A DNA stretch of 64,000 nt, from contig JBGTEN010000065.1 of the NCBI GenBank assembly GCA_041747755.1, positions 1 to 64,000 of the forward strand, read 5' to 3'. A program made the translations under genes and the position numbers. Origin of the DNA: Aurantibrevibacter sp041747755. GTDB taxonomy: Bacteria; Bacteroidota; Bacteroidia; Flavobacteriales; Flavobacteriaceae. A model generated the notes under the pieces. The model made no database searches and was not told the DNA's origin. It saw nothing but the letters and a program-made list of their open reading frames with translations. Below are positions 26,129-34,412 of this stretch, one piece after another (the first letter of the stretch is position 1; every line of letters begins with the position of its first letter).

Positions 26129-27841
26129 ATGAGTAAATTCTATTACAATGAAGAACAAGAATCCTACGATGCAATTGTTGTAGGAACGGGCATCAGTGGT
26201 GGTTGGGCTGCCAAGGAGTTATGCGAAGCGGGACTTAAAACCTTAGTGCTTGAGAGAGGAAGAATGGTAAAGCACATTGAAGATTATCCCACAGCTAACT
26301 TAGATGATTGGGATTTTCCAAATGGTGGCGAACTTAGTCCGGAAGACAGGGAAAAACAATTAAAACAGGCAAGAACCGGTTATACGGTTAAAGCCCCACA
26401 TAATTTTTGGTTCGTTAATGATTTGGAACATCCATATAACGAAACGAAACGTTTTGATTGGATGCGAGGTTATCATGTTGGTGGTCGCTCTATTTTGTGG
26501 GGACGTCATAGTTATCGCTGGAGTGAAATGGATTTTGATGCTAACCGAAAAGATAAGATAGCTGTAGATTGGCCTGTTCGCTATAAAGATATTGCTCCTT
26601 GGTATGACAAAGTAGAATCTTACATTGGTGTAAGTGGTGAAAATTTAGGACTTCCCCAATTACCGGATGGCCAGTTTGAACCCATGATGGAACTAAATTG
26701 TGTTGAGCAACATTTTAGGGAAAAAGTAGCTGATAGTTTTGGAGGTAGAGTTGTTACGGCGGGTCGTGTAGCCCATATTCACAGTAATAAGGAATATGTA
26801 GGTCGTACCCGATGCCAATTCCGTAACCGATGTATTCGTGGCTGTCCTTTTGGAGCGTACTTTAGTAGTAATTCTTCAACGCTTCCTGCAGCAGAACGTA
26901 CCGGAAATCTTACCTTGAGACCTGATTCTATTGTACATGAAGTTATCTATGACCCCATTACCAAAAAGGCTTCAGGAGTAAAAGTAATTGATAGGATAAC
27001 GAAAGAAACTTTTGAATTTAAAGCAAAAGTAATATTCCTTTGTGCCTCTGCCATTGCAACGGCCTCCATATTGATGCAATCAAAATCTGATCGTTTTCCA
27101 AATGGATTGGGTAATGATTCTGATCAATTGGGAAGAAATATAATGGACCACCATTTAGGTGTTGGTGCATCTGGTAAGTTTGATGGTTTTGAGGATAAAT
27201 ATTACAAAGGGCGCAAACCCAATGGAGTTTACATTCCTCGTTTTAGAAATTTGGGGGGAGATTCTAATAGAAAAGAGTTTATTCGAGGATATGGATATCA
27301 AGGTGGAGCCTCCAGAGGCAATTGGGAAGAAAGTGTAGCGGAATTATCCCATGGTGCAGCCCTTAAAGAAAGTATTTTAAAGCCAGGCGGTTGGAGTTTT
27401 GGAATTGGCGGATTTGGTGAGGTTTTACCTTATGAAGATAATCGGATGACTTTGGACTATGATAAATTAGATGGTTGGGGTCTGCCTACTGTTACCTTTG
27501 ATGCCGAGTTCAAAGAAAACGAATTGAAGATGCGGGAAGACATGAAACAACAAGCTGTCGAAATGTTGGAAAAAGCAGGGATGAGAGATGTTAAACCTTA
27601 TGATAACTTAGGGGCTTTAGGTCTTGGAATACATGAAATGGGAACCGCTCGTATGGGAAGGGATCCTAGAACTTCAGTAGTAAATGCTTATAACCAAGTA
27701 CATACCGTTCCAAATGTTTATGTGACTGATGGGGCGTTTATGACTTCTGCCAGTTGTGTAAACCCTTCATTAACTTACATGGCATTTACAGCGAGAGCCG
27801 CACAACATGCCGCTGAACAACTTAAAAAAGGAATTTTATAA
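26129..27841 (+). CDS. GMC-family FAD oxidoreductase, likely catalytic subunit of a sugar/glycoside 3-dehydrogenase
   Basis: A 570-residue flavoprotein. The FAD-binding motif is VVGTGISGGWAAKELCEAG (residues 17-35). A cysteine cluster C229-x5-C235-x3-C239 matches the spacing of the [3Fe-4S] ligands in the catalytic subunit of bacterial FAD-dependent glucose dehydrogenase. The C-terminal block has the GMC catalytic pair: His502 in HEMGTARMG and Asn545 in NPSLTY. It has no signal peptide; the next gene encodes the Tat-signal small subunit that can carry it out. Stop and start overlap by one base (TAATG). I infer oxidation of a sugar or glycoside hydroxyl, probably at C3, in the periplasm. Confidence 0.93.
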   Translation: MSKFYYNEEQESYDAIVVGTGISGGWAAKELCEAGLKTLVLERGRMVKHIEDYPTANLDDWDFPNGGELSPEDREKQLKQARTGYTVKAPHNFWFVNDLEHPYNETKRFDWMRGYHVGGRSILWGRHSYRWSEMDFDANRKDKIAVDWPVRYKDIAPWYDKVESYIGVSGENLGLPQLPDGQFEPMMELNCVEQHFREKVADSFGGRVVTAGRVAHIHSNKEYVGRTRCQFRNRCIRGCPFGAYFSSNSSTLPAAERTGNLTLRPDSIVHEVIYDPITKKASGVKVIDRITKETFEFKAKVIFLCASAIATASILMQSKSDRFPNGLGNDSDQLGRNIMDHHLGVGASGKFDGFEDKYYKGRKPNGVYIPRFRNLGGDSNRKEFIRGYGYQGGASRGNWEESVAELSHGAALKESILKPGGWSFGIGGFGEVLPYEDNRMTLDYDKLDGWGLPTVTFDAEFKENELKMREDMKQQAVEMLEKAGMRDVKPYDNLGALGLGIHEMGTARMGRDPRTSVVNAYNQVHTVPNVYVTDGAFMTSASCVNPSLTYMAFTARAAQHAAEQLKKGIL

Positions 27842-28488
27842 TGGAAAGAAGAGTAGCATTGAAGAATATGGGTTTGTCACTTGGTTATATTGTGGCCACT
27901 CCTACCCTCATCAGTCTAGCACAAAGCTGTAAGAATGAAAAAGTATTAGAGTGGGTTCCTGATTTTTTTACAAAAGAAGAAGGATCTGTACTTACCCAAC
28001 TTGTGGACATCATATTACCAAAAACGGATACTCCTTCTGCATCAGAGGTACAAGTTAATCTCTTCATTGACCGCTTTGCTAGTCAAGTACTCGATAAAAA
28101 ACAGCAAGATTTTCTCAGATTATCTTCTTCAAAATTTATCGAGAAGGCTTTAAAAGATTCTGGTAAAGAAAAGGCTTCAGCCCTAACATCTGAAGATTTA
28201 GAGCCTGTTTTGGCAAATGCTTTAAAGGTCAGCAAAGAGGATGAGGCTACCTATTATAGATCCATCAATTCGTATAACGAGGCTATTGCTAAAGGCGAAC
28301 CTGCTCAATTAGATGATTTGGTTTCGCAGTTTGCATTTGCCAATGATTTAAGAAGGATGACTATTTGGGGATATAAGTCTTCGGAATATATTGGAGAACA
28401 GGTTTTAGCTTATTTACCTGTTCCCGGTGAGTATATTGGTTGTGGCGATCTTCAGGAGTTGACCAACGGCAAAGCCTGGTCCATTTAA
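27841..28488 (+). CDS. Gluconate 2-dehydrogenase subunit 3 family protein (small subunit)
   Basis: A 215-residue protein with a twin-arginine-type N-terminus (MERRVALKNMG) and a lipobox-like AQSC near residue 30. The body (TKEEGSVLTQLVDIILPKTDTPSAS) is the signature of the small subunit of membrane-bound FAD dehydrogenases. This subunit is needed for folding and Tat export of the GMC partner, encoded directly upstream with a one-base overlap. A cytochrome c third subunit, present in many such enzymes, is not encoded next to it, so electrons must leave another way. Its stop overlaps the next start in the same TAATG manner. Confidence 0.9.
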   Translation: MERRVALKNMGLSLGYIVATPTLISLAQSCKNEKVLEWVPDFFTKEEGSVLTQLVDIILPKTDTPSASEVQVNLFIDRFASQVLDKKQQDFLRLSSSKFIEKALKDSGKEKASALTSEDLEPVLANALKVSKEDEATYYRSINSYNEAIAKGEPAQLDDLVSQFAFANDLRRMTIWGYKSSEYIGEQVLAYLPVPGEYIGCGDLQELTNGKAWSI

Positions 28489-29402
28489 TGGAAAGAAGAG
28501 ATTTCATACAAAAAACAGCCCTTTCCGGTGGAGCATTATCCCTCGGAGGGGCTTTAAGTTATGGGGCTACCGTAAAAAACTCGGTTCCCCACAAATTCAA
28601 TTTAAATTACGCCCCGCATTTTGGCATGTTTAAGCAACATGCAGGAGAAGATCTAATTAGCCAAATTAATTTTATGGCCGATCAGGGTTTTACATCTCTT
28701 GAGGACAATGGCATGCTTGGACGTTCTGTTGCAGAGCAAACTGCGATAAGTGAGGCTATGATAAAGAGGAATATGACTATGGGCGTCTTTGTTGTTGATG
28801 GCGGTGATAATTGGAAAACCTCCCTAACTACAGGGGAAAGTATTTTTCTAGACAATTTCATAAAAACATGTCATAAATCTGTTGAAGTAGCCAAAAGGGT
28901 TAATGCCAAATGGATGACCGTAGTCCCTGGATATTTTGAACGAAAATTACCGATTGGAATACAAACAGCAAACGTTATAGAAGCGTTGAAGAGAGGTGCT
29001 GAAATTTTTGAACCTCATGGCCTTGTAATGGTCTTGGAACCCTTAAGTGATAATCCGGATCTATTTCTTAGACTCCCCGATCAGTCTTTTGAAATTTGTA
29101 AAGCTGTGAATTCCCCCTCTTGTAAAATCCTTTTTGATATTTACCATATGCAGCGTAATATTGGCGATCTTATCGTAAATATGGGGCGTACCTGGGATGA
29201 AATTGACTATATACAGATTGGGGACAACCCCGGACGGAAAGAACCTACTACAGGAGAGATAAACTATCATAACGTGCTGAAGTTTATATATGATAAAGGA
29301 TTTAAAGGCATTTTAGGAATGGAACATGGTAATTTTGGTCCTGACAAGTCCGATGAACAGGCTGTAATTGATGCCTATAAAAAAGTAGATGCTTTTCTTT
29401 GA
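28488..29402 (+). CDS. Tat-exported hydroxypyruvate isomerase-like TIM-barrel protein
   Basis: A 304-residue TIM barrel of the hydroxypyruvate isomerase type. The start at 28488 gives a twin-arginine signal (MERRDFIQKTALSGGALSLGG); a longer frame from 28440 would bury it. Family segments: MFKQHAGEDLISQINFMADQG, VMVLEPLSDNPD, ILFDIYHMQRNIGD, YIQIGDNPGRKEPTTGEINY, GILGMEHGNFGP. It is translationally coupled to the dehydrogenase small subunit, so dehydrogenase and isomerase are made together in the periplasm. The likely substrate is a keto-sugar from the GMC enzyme. A strong terminator ends the operon. Confidence 0.92.
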   Translation: MERRDFIQKTALSGGALSLGGALSYGATVKNSVPHKFNLNYAPHFGMFKQHAGEDLISQINFMADQGFTSLEDNGMLGRSVAEQTAISEAMIKRNMTMGVFVVDGGDNWKTSLTTGESIFLDNFIKTCHKSVEVAKRVNAKWMTVVPGYFERKLPIGIQTANVIEALKRGAEIFEPHGLVMVLEPLSDNPDLFLRLPDQSFEICKAVNSPSCKILFDIYHMQRNIGDLIVNMGRTWDEIDYIQIGDNPGRKEPTTGEINYHNVLKFIYDKGFKGILGMEHGNFGPDKSDEQAVIDAYKKVDAFL

Positions 29403-29430
29403 GTAGAAATTAAATAGTGTTAAGAATGTA

Positions 29431-29467
29431 AAGAGAATATACGCACATTGTATATTCTCTTTTTTTT
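29431..29467 (+). terminator. Intrinsic terminator of the GMC operon
   Basis: Stem AAGAGAATATAC / GTATATTCTCTT with a 7-base loop followed by a T run, 28 bases after the stop of the TIM-barrel gene. Confidence 0.93.
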
Positions 29468-29712
29468 ATTTTCGTATTATCATCCTATGAGCATGTGCAA
29501 ATAAAATGTTACGAAGGAATCAGAATACCCTTATAATAAAATAGCTTAACTAGTTGCTTTGCCAAATTCAAACATCTTAAATCACCTCGAAAGGCTACCC
29601 TATTTATAGAATATGTTAAAATATAAAGCTTTGTAACGATTATTTTCTTAAAATTTAAATTTTTGCAAATCATTTTGTAAGATTTATACTACTTTTAAGT
29701 TATATACTTGTT

Positions 29713-29934
29713 ATGGATTCTTATATATTGCTCTTAGTTGTTTACGTTATCCTACTTCTTGCTGCGAAAATGGCCTATAGGCTCTATCAGCACAAGACGC
29801 GGACACCCCATGCTCATTCAACCAAAACTCCATCAATATCAACCTTGGATAAAAGAGAGGGAAATTCCTTACTGCACAACGTTTGTTATGAGGATTTAAA
29901 GCGGCAAGCAATAAGTTCTTTTGCAAAGAATTAG
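29713..29934 (+). CDS. Small single-helix membrane protein (copy A of a pair)
   Basis: A 73-residue protein: MDSYILLLVVYVILLLAAKM forms one membrane helix and is followed by a basic, His- and Lys-rich cytoplasmic-type tail ending in SSFAKN. I recognise no domain. Its first 18 residues align with the 27-residue frame at 30161 (identical M, D, Y, I, L, Y, V, L, A at matching places), and the DNA just upstream of both starts shares a block. That makes a small, paralogous gene pair likely. Nothing shows what it does. Confidence 0.6.
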   Translation: MDSYILLLVVYVILLLAAKMAYRLYQHKTRTPHAHSTKTPSISTLDKREGNSLLHNVCYEDLKRQAISSFAKN

Positions 29935-30430
29935 CAATAGATTAACCTTTCATTTAGAAATTTTGGGTTTCATTCTTCGACTTACCTTAAAGAAACCGTT
30001 TACGTTTAACATGTTCAGGATACATTGTTTTTGACATATCATTTGACATTTTTAGGTTCCGGATTGAAGATTACAGAGTTTTAAACTATTAATTAATTTT
30101 TGTAAACTTTCGCAATCTTTTTAAGCACTTGTATCGTACATACTTTATTATTATCTCGTCATGGATCACTATATTACCATATTAATGATATATGTTGCGC
30201 TTTTTATTTGCGCAAACGCATTAAAGCCTTATTTCGATAAGTAAGGCTATTTATTCATTAAGTCGATCCAAACTACTTTTCCAATTAATTTCTGTTTTAC
30301 GCAGGCGAGCAGAACCGCTTATTTCACGAAGCAAAAAACCCAGAAGCCTTCTTAAGAAGTTACCTCCAGGTTTTCAATCAGATTAAAATTAAATTTCTAA
30401 AAATTGTTAGTCTGAGAACGCTAAACGTTC
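29935..30430. other. 496-bp region between small ORFs and nrdA
   Basis: Apart from the 27-codon frame at 30161-30244, I see no gene. It holds two direct TTTGACAT copies (30030-30037, 30042-30049), a 12-bp palindrome CTTCTTAAGAAG (30348-30359), and a hairpin at the end of nrdA (30415-30431). Confidence 0.6.
30161..30244 (+). CDS. 27-residue membrane peptide (copy B of a pair)
   Basis: ATG at 30161, TAA at 30242-30244; the peptide is MDHYITILMIYVALFICANA plus KPYFDK-type end, a single helix with a charged tip. It resembles the N-terminus of the 73-residue protein at 29713. Upstream both have TTTTGTAA, then CTTTTAAG or CTTTTTAAG exactly 19 bases later (start to start), then ACTTG. The conserved upstream DNA is the main reason to think it is real, since the frame is very short. 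It could also be a truncated relic of copy A. Confidence 0.4.
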   Translation: MDHYITILMIYVALFICANALKPYFDK

Positions 30431-30431
30431 T
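30415..30431 (-). terminator. Hairpin at the end of nrdA
   Basis: On the minus strand AGAACG / CGTTCT pairs around a 5-base loop at the nrdA stop codon; the T-rich stretch (AATTTTT) comes only about 12 bases later, so this is a weak or non-standard terminator. Confidence 0.4.
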
Positions 30432-32908
30432 TATGATCCACACATCAAGCAATCATCATCGGCCTGCCCTTCTTTAGAGCGAGCTATCAGGGCCTTCATT
30501 TCTGCAGCGGTCATGGGTTTGGCATCCAATTCATTCCCTGTTACAAGAGTTGGCTTCACCTCAATAGTAACCGCACTTTTAGAATCAGGTACCAATACTT
30601 CTGTCGCTAAGGCTACCGCAGGAATTGGAGCCTCCTTCTTACTGTTGTCTAGGGTGAATTTAATGGCATCTACCGCAGCTTTTGTTCTTAAGTAATACAT
30701 GCCTGTCTTCAGTCCACTTTTCCAAGCATAGAAGTGCATTGACGTAAGTTTGGAATAGTTGGCATTCTCCATAAACAAGTTCAAGGATTGACTTTGATCT
30801 ATAAAATAACCACGTTGTCTGGACATGTCTATAATATCTTTCATACTCAATTCCCAAACTGTTTTATACAATTCCTTAATCTCTTGTGGAATACCCTCTA
30901 TGTTTTGAACTGAACCATTTGCACGCATTAGTTCTTGTTTCAAGTTTTCATTCCACAACCCCAAAGCAACTAAATCTTCCAAGAGATGTTTATTTACAAC
31001 TATAAACTCTCCGGATAATACTCTGCGTGTATAAATGTTTGAGGTATACGGCTCAAAACATTCATTATTTCCTAAAATTTGAGAGGTAGAGGCTGTGGGC
31101 ATTGGTGCTACAAGTAGAGAATTACGCACACCGTGCTTTTTTACATCTTTTCTTAATCTATCCCAATCCCAACGTCCAGAAAGTTCCTCGTCCTTAACTC
31201 CCCAGAGGTTGTGTTGAAACTCACCTTGGGAAATGGGCGATCCTTTATAGGACGAATAAGGCCCCTCTTCTTTAGCCAATTCTACAGATGCTGTAACAGC
31301 TGCGAAATAAAGGGTTTCGAAAATCTCTTGATTTAATTGCTTTGCCTCATCACATGTGAAGGGTAGTCGCAACATAATAAAAGCATCTGCCAAGCCTTGA
31401 ACTCCAAGACCAATTGGCCTATGACGCATATTGGAGTTTTCCGCTTCTATTACAGGATAATAATTACGGTCAATTACTCTATTTAAATTCTTGGTTACTC
31501 TTTTAGTTACTTTAAATAACTCTTTGTGATCAAACTCCCCGTTTTTGATAAACATAGGCAAGGCAATAGAAGCCAAATTACATACAGCAACTTCATCAGA
31601 GGAAGTGTACTCTATTATTTCTGTACACAAATTAGAGGAGCGTATTGTTCCTAAATTTCGCTGATTGCTTTTGCGGTTAGCCGCATCTTTGTACAGCATA
31701 TAAGGTGTTCCTGTTTCTATCTGAGACTCCAATATCTTCTCCCACAATTCGCGCGCTTTAACTGTTTTGCGTCCTTTGTTCTGTGCTTCATACCCAGTAT
31801 ATAGCTTTTCAAACTCTTCGCTATGATTACTGAATAACCCGGGACATTCGTTGGGGCACATTAGGGTCCAGTCCTCATTGGCTTCTACTCTTTTCATGAA
31901 TAAATCCGGAATCCACATGGCATAGAACAAGTCTCTAGCTCGCATCTCTTCTTTTCCATGATTTTTCTTAAGATCCAAAAAGTCATATATATCTGCGTGC
32001 CACGGTTCTACATAAATAGCAAAACTGCCCGTCCGCTTTCCTCCACCTTGATCTACATAGCGTGCTGTATCGTTAAATACTTGTAGCATTGGCACAATAC
32101 CATTAGACGTTCCATTGGTTCCGGCAATGTAAGATCCAGTAGCTCTGACGTTGTGAATTGATAATCCTATTCCGCCTGCCGACTGAGAAATCTTTGCTGT
32201 TTGTTTTAATGTATCATAAATACCATCTATACTATCATCTTTCATTGCCAAAAGAAAACAGGAGGACATTTGTGGTTTTGGTGTTCCGGAATTAAATAGC
32301 GTTGGTGTAGCGTGAGTAAAATATTTTTTAGACATCAGCTCATAGGTCTCAATAGCCGAATCCAAATCACTAAGATGAATCCCTACGGCAACACGCATTA
32401 ACATGTGTTGGGGGCGTTCTGCAATCTTTCCGTTTAGTTTTAAAAGATAAGAACGCTCTAATGTTTTAAATCCAAAGTAATCATATCCAAAATCTCGGTT
32501 ATAAATTATAGTAGAATCCAATTGTTCCGCATTTTCTTCGATCACCTTAAAAACTTCATCTGAAAGTAAAGGCGCCTTTTTGCCCGTTCTTGGATTCACA
32601 TACTCATATAAATCTCTCATTGTTTCGGAAAACGATTTCTTGGTATTTTTATGAAGATTGGATACAGAAATTCGTGCAGCCAATTTTGCATAATCCGGAT
32701 GATAGGTGGTCATAGTAGCCGCAATCTCGGCTGCCAAATTATCCAGTTCTGAAGTTGTAACATTGTCGTATAGACCTTCAATAACTCTAACCGCTACTTT
32801 TACGGGATCTACCAGCTCATTTAGTCCATAACACAATTTCCGCACTCGTGCGGTAATCTTGTCGAACATCATTGGTTCTTTTCTACCATCTCTTTTGACT
32901 ACGTACAT
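30431..32908 (-). CDS. nrdA: Ribonucleoside-diphosphate reductase, alpha subunit (class Ia)
   Basis: An 825-residue catalytic subunit that reduces ribonucleoside diphosphates to deoxy forms. An ATP-cone lies at residues 1-95 (MYVVKRDGRKEPMMFDKI), then the ten-stranded barrel with PQMSSCFLLAM (first active-site cysteine), NLCTEI (finger-loop cysteine) and PMPTASTSQILGNNE. The C-terminal redox pair is Cys820 and Cys823 (DDDCLMCGS). It is downstream of nrdB on the same strand; the 103-base gap contains a tetranucleotide repeat and a hairpin. Confidence 0.97.
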   Translation of the reverse strand: MYVVKRDGRKEPMMFDKITARVRKLCYGLNELVDPVKVAVRVIEGLYDNVTTSELDNLAAEIAATMTTYHPDYAKLAARISVSNLHKNTKKSFSETMRDLYEYVNPRTGKKAPLLSDEVFKVIEENAEQLDSTIIYNRDFGYDYFGFKTLERSYLLKLNGKIAERPQHMLMRVAVGIHLSDLDSAIETYELMSKKYFTHATPTLFNSGTPKPQMSSCFLLAMKDDSIDGIYDTLKQTAKISQSAGGIGLSIHNVRATGSYIAGTNGTSNGIVPMLQVFNDTARYVDQGGGKRTGSFAIYVEPWHADIYDFLDLKKNHGKEEMRARDLFYAMWIPDLFMKRVEANEDWTLMCPNECPGLFSNHSEEFEKLYTGYEAQNKGRKTVKARELWEKILESQIETGTPYMLYKDAANRKSNQRNLGTIRSSNLCTEIIEYTSSDEVAVCNLASIALPMFIKNGEFDHKELFKVTKRVTKNLNRVIDRNYYPVIEAENSNMRHRPIGLGVQGLADAFIMLRLPFTCDEAKQLNQEIFETLYFAAVTASVELAKEEGPYSSYKGSPISQGEFQHNLWGVKDEELSGRWDWDRLRKDVKKHGVRNSLLVAPMPTASTSQILGNNECFEPYTSNIYTRRVLSGEFIVVNKHLLEDLVALGLWNENLKQELMRANGSVQNIEGIPQEIKELYKTVWELSMKDIIDMSRQRGYFIDQSQSLNLFMENANYSKLTSMHFYAWKSGLKTGMYYLRTKAAVDAIKFTLDNSKKEAPIPAVALATEVLVPDSKSAVTIEVKPTLVTGNELDAKPMTAAEMKALIARSKEGQADDDCLMCGS

Positions 32909-32936
32909 TTGTTACAATTATTTTTTTAGTGATACT

Positions 32937-32998
32937 TTGGTTGGTTGGTTGGTTGCTATATGCTAACTCTGTTTTGCTAACCCCTTTAGGGCAAAACA
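32937..32998 (-). promoter_or_regulatory. Intercistronic nrdB-nrdA element: tetranucleotide repeat and hairpin
   Basis: The gap between nrdB and nrdA holds four TTGG units in tandem (32937-32952, read CCAA on the coding strand) and an 8-bp inverted repeat TGTTTTGC / GCAAAACA (32970-32977, 32991-32998) just after the nrdB stop. No T run follows on the coding strand, so it is more likely a processing or attenuation hairpin than a terminator. Confidence 0.5.
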
Positions 32999-33011
32999 CA
33001 TTGATGATATT

Positions 33012-33998
33012 TTAAAAGTCGGCGTCAAAACTAATTTTCTTGACATCTTCATCTTTATCTTTGTTCAATACGCCTGCTTTTTGATACTCCGAAACTCTTT
33101 TCTCAAAAAAGTTAGTTTTTCCTTGAAGGGATATCATATCCATAAAATCAAAAGGGTTGGTGGAGTTATAAACGCGCTCACATTCTAATTCAACCAATAG
33201 CCTATCTGTTACAAACTCAAGATACTGGGTCATTAGCTTGGAATTCATCCCTATTAAACTTGCCGGTAAAGATTCGGTAATAAATTCTCTCTCAATATTC
33301 AAAGCATCCACAAGAATCTCAGTAATACGGGCTTTAGAAACCTTATTTACCAAGTGGTGGTTATGTAAATGAACGGCATAATCACAATGCATCCCTTCAT
33401 CTCTAGAAATCAATTCATTTGAAAAGGTTAACCCAGGCATCAATCCCCGTTTTTTTAACCAAAATATAGAACAAAAGGCACCCGAAAAGAAAATACCTTC
33501 CACCGCAGCAAAAGCTATTAATCGCTCAGCAAAACTAGGAGAATCTATCCATTTAAGTGCCCAGTCCGCTTTCTTTTTGATAGCAGGAAAGTTCTCAATG
33601 GCTTTAAAAAGAATTGCTTTTTCTTTCTCATCTTTTACGTAAGTATCTATCAATAAGGAGTAAGTCTCTGAGTGAATATTCTCCATCATAATTTGAAAGC
33701 CGTAGAAGAATTTGGCTTCTGCATATTGCACCTCACTAACAAAGTTCTCTGCCAGATTCTCATTAACGATACCATCCGATGCAGCAAAAAACGCCAGTAT
33801 ATGTTTGATAAAATAACGCTCATCATTGGTGAGCTTGTTATTCCAATCTGTTAAGTCCTGATGTAGGTCAATCTCCTCTGCCGTCCAGAAACACGCTTCG
33901 CATTTTTTATACCACTCCCAAAGATCGTGATGCTTAATGGGAAAAATAACAAATCGGTCATCATTTGCTGCTAATATAGGCTCAATAGCTATTGACAT
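33012..33998 (-). CDS. nrdB: Ribonucleoside-diphosphate reductase, beta subunit (class Ia)
   Basis: A 328-residue ferritin-like diiron protein that houses the tyrosyl radical. The segment MENIHSETYS contains Glu106 and His109 as iron ligands and Tyr113 at the place of the E. coli radical Tyr122 (His plus 4), so this is a tyrosyl-radical enzyme. Other ligands are in AEEIDLHQD and in SRDEGMHCDYAVHLHNHH. It comes first in the nrdB-nrdA operon, an order frequent in Bacteroidota. Confidence 0.97.
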   Translation of the reverse strand: MSIAIEPILAANDDRFVIFPIKHHDLWEWYKKCEACFWTAEEIDLHQDLTDWNNKLTNDERYFIKHILAFFAASDGIVNENLAENFVSEVQYAEAKFFYGFQIMMENIHSETYSLLIDTYVKDEKEKAILFKAIENFPAIKKKADWALKWIDSPSFAERLIAFAAVEGIFFSGAFCSIFWLKKRGLMPGLTFSNELISRDEGMHCDYAVHLHNHHLVNKVSKARITEILVDALNIEREFITESLPASLIGMNSKLMTQYLEFVTDRLLVELECERVYNSTNPFDFMDMISLQGKTNFFEKRVSEYQKAGVLNKDKDEDVKKISFDADF

Positions 33999-34220
33999 AG
34001 TTTATAGATTTAAATGGTTTTATTGCTGAGGTAAACTTACCTTGCTCTAGGGATTAACAAAGATTGAAAAATGAAGTGGATTTCTAAAGGGTAATAGAGA
34101 CATTAAATTACAAAGTTTTTAACACTGAGTGTTGAAATGTAGGTTGACTTGTGATGTTTACTGACCTTAAGTCCGGATTGGGTTTTTCGTTTTTTTTAAA
34201 ATTAAAATTTAATAAAAAAG

Positions 34221-34258
34221 AAAACCAAAAAGTATGATAAATTATACTTTTTGGTTTT
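34221..34258 (-). terminator. Terminator-like hairpin, likely end of the 35336-34574 operon
   Basis: A perfect 15-bp inverted repeat (AAAACCAAAAAGTAT / ATACTTTTTGGTTTT) with an 8-base loop. On the minus strand it is followed by a long T-rich stretch, so it fits as the terminator of the secreted-protein genes upstream, although 316 bases lie between. Confidence 0.6.
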
Positions 34259-34412
34259 AAACTGGTTATGCCCTAAAGACTAAATATGCTATGTTTTATT
34301 ATATGACTACCAAACCGCAAGATGAAAACCGAGGTATCAAAACTTTAAATCAATTTTGTTCAAATTAGCTGAGTCTAGGTAGTTCCCCCGAAACCTAAAA
34401 CTTAACATAATT

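Noticed and set aside
32937..32955. Phase-variable switch in the ribonucleotide reductase operon.
   Set aside because: The tetranucleotide repeat has only four units and lies outside coding sequence, so on-off switching is unlikely; recorded as a milder finding.
34121..34133. NrdR box for the nrdB-nrdA operon.
   Set aside because: The palindrome is 13 bp and single, while NrdR boxes are 16 bp and usually paired.
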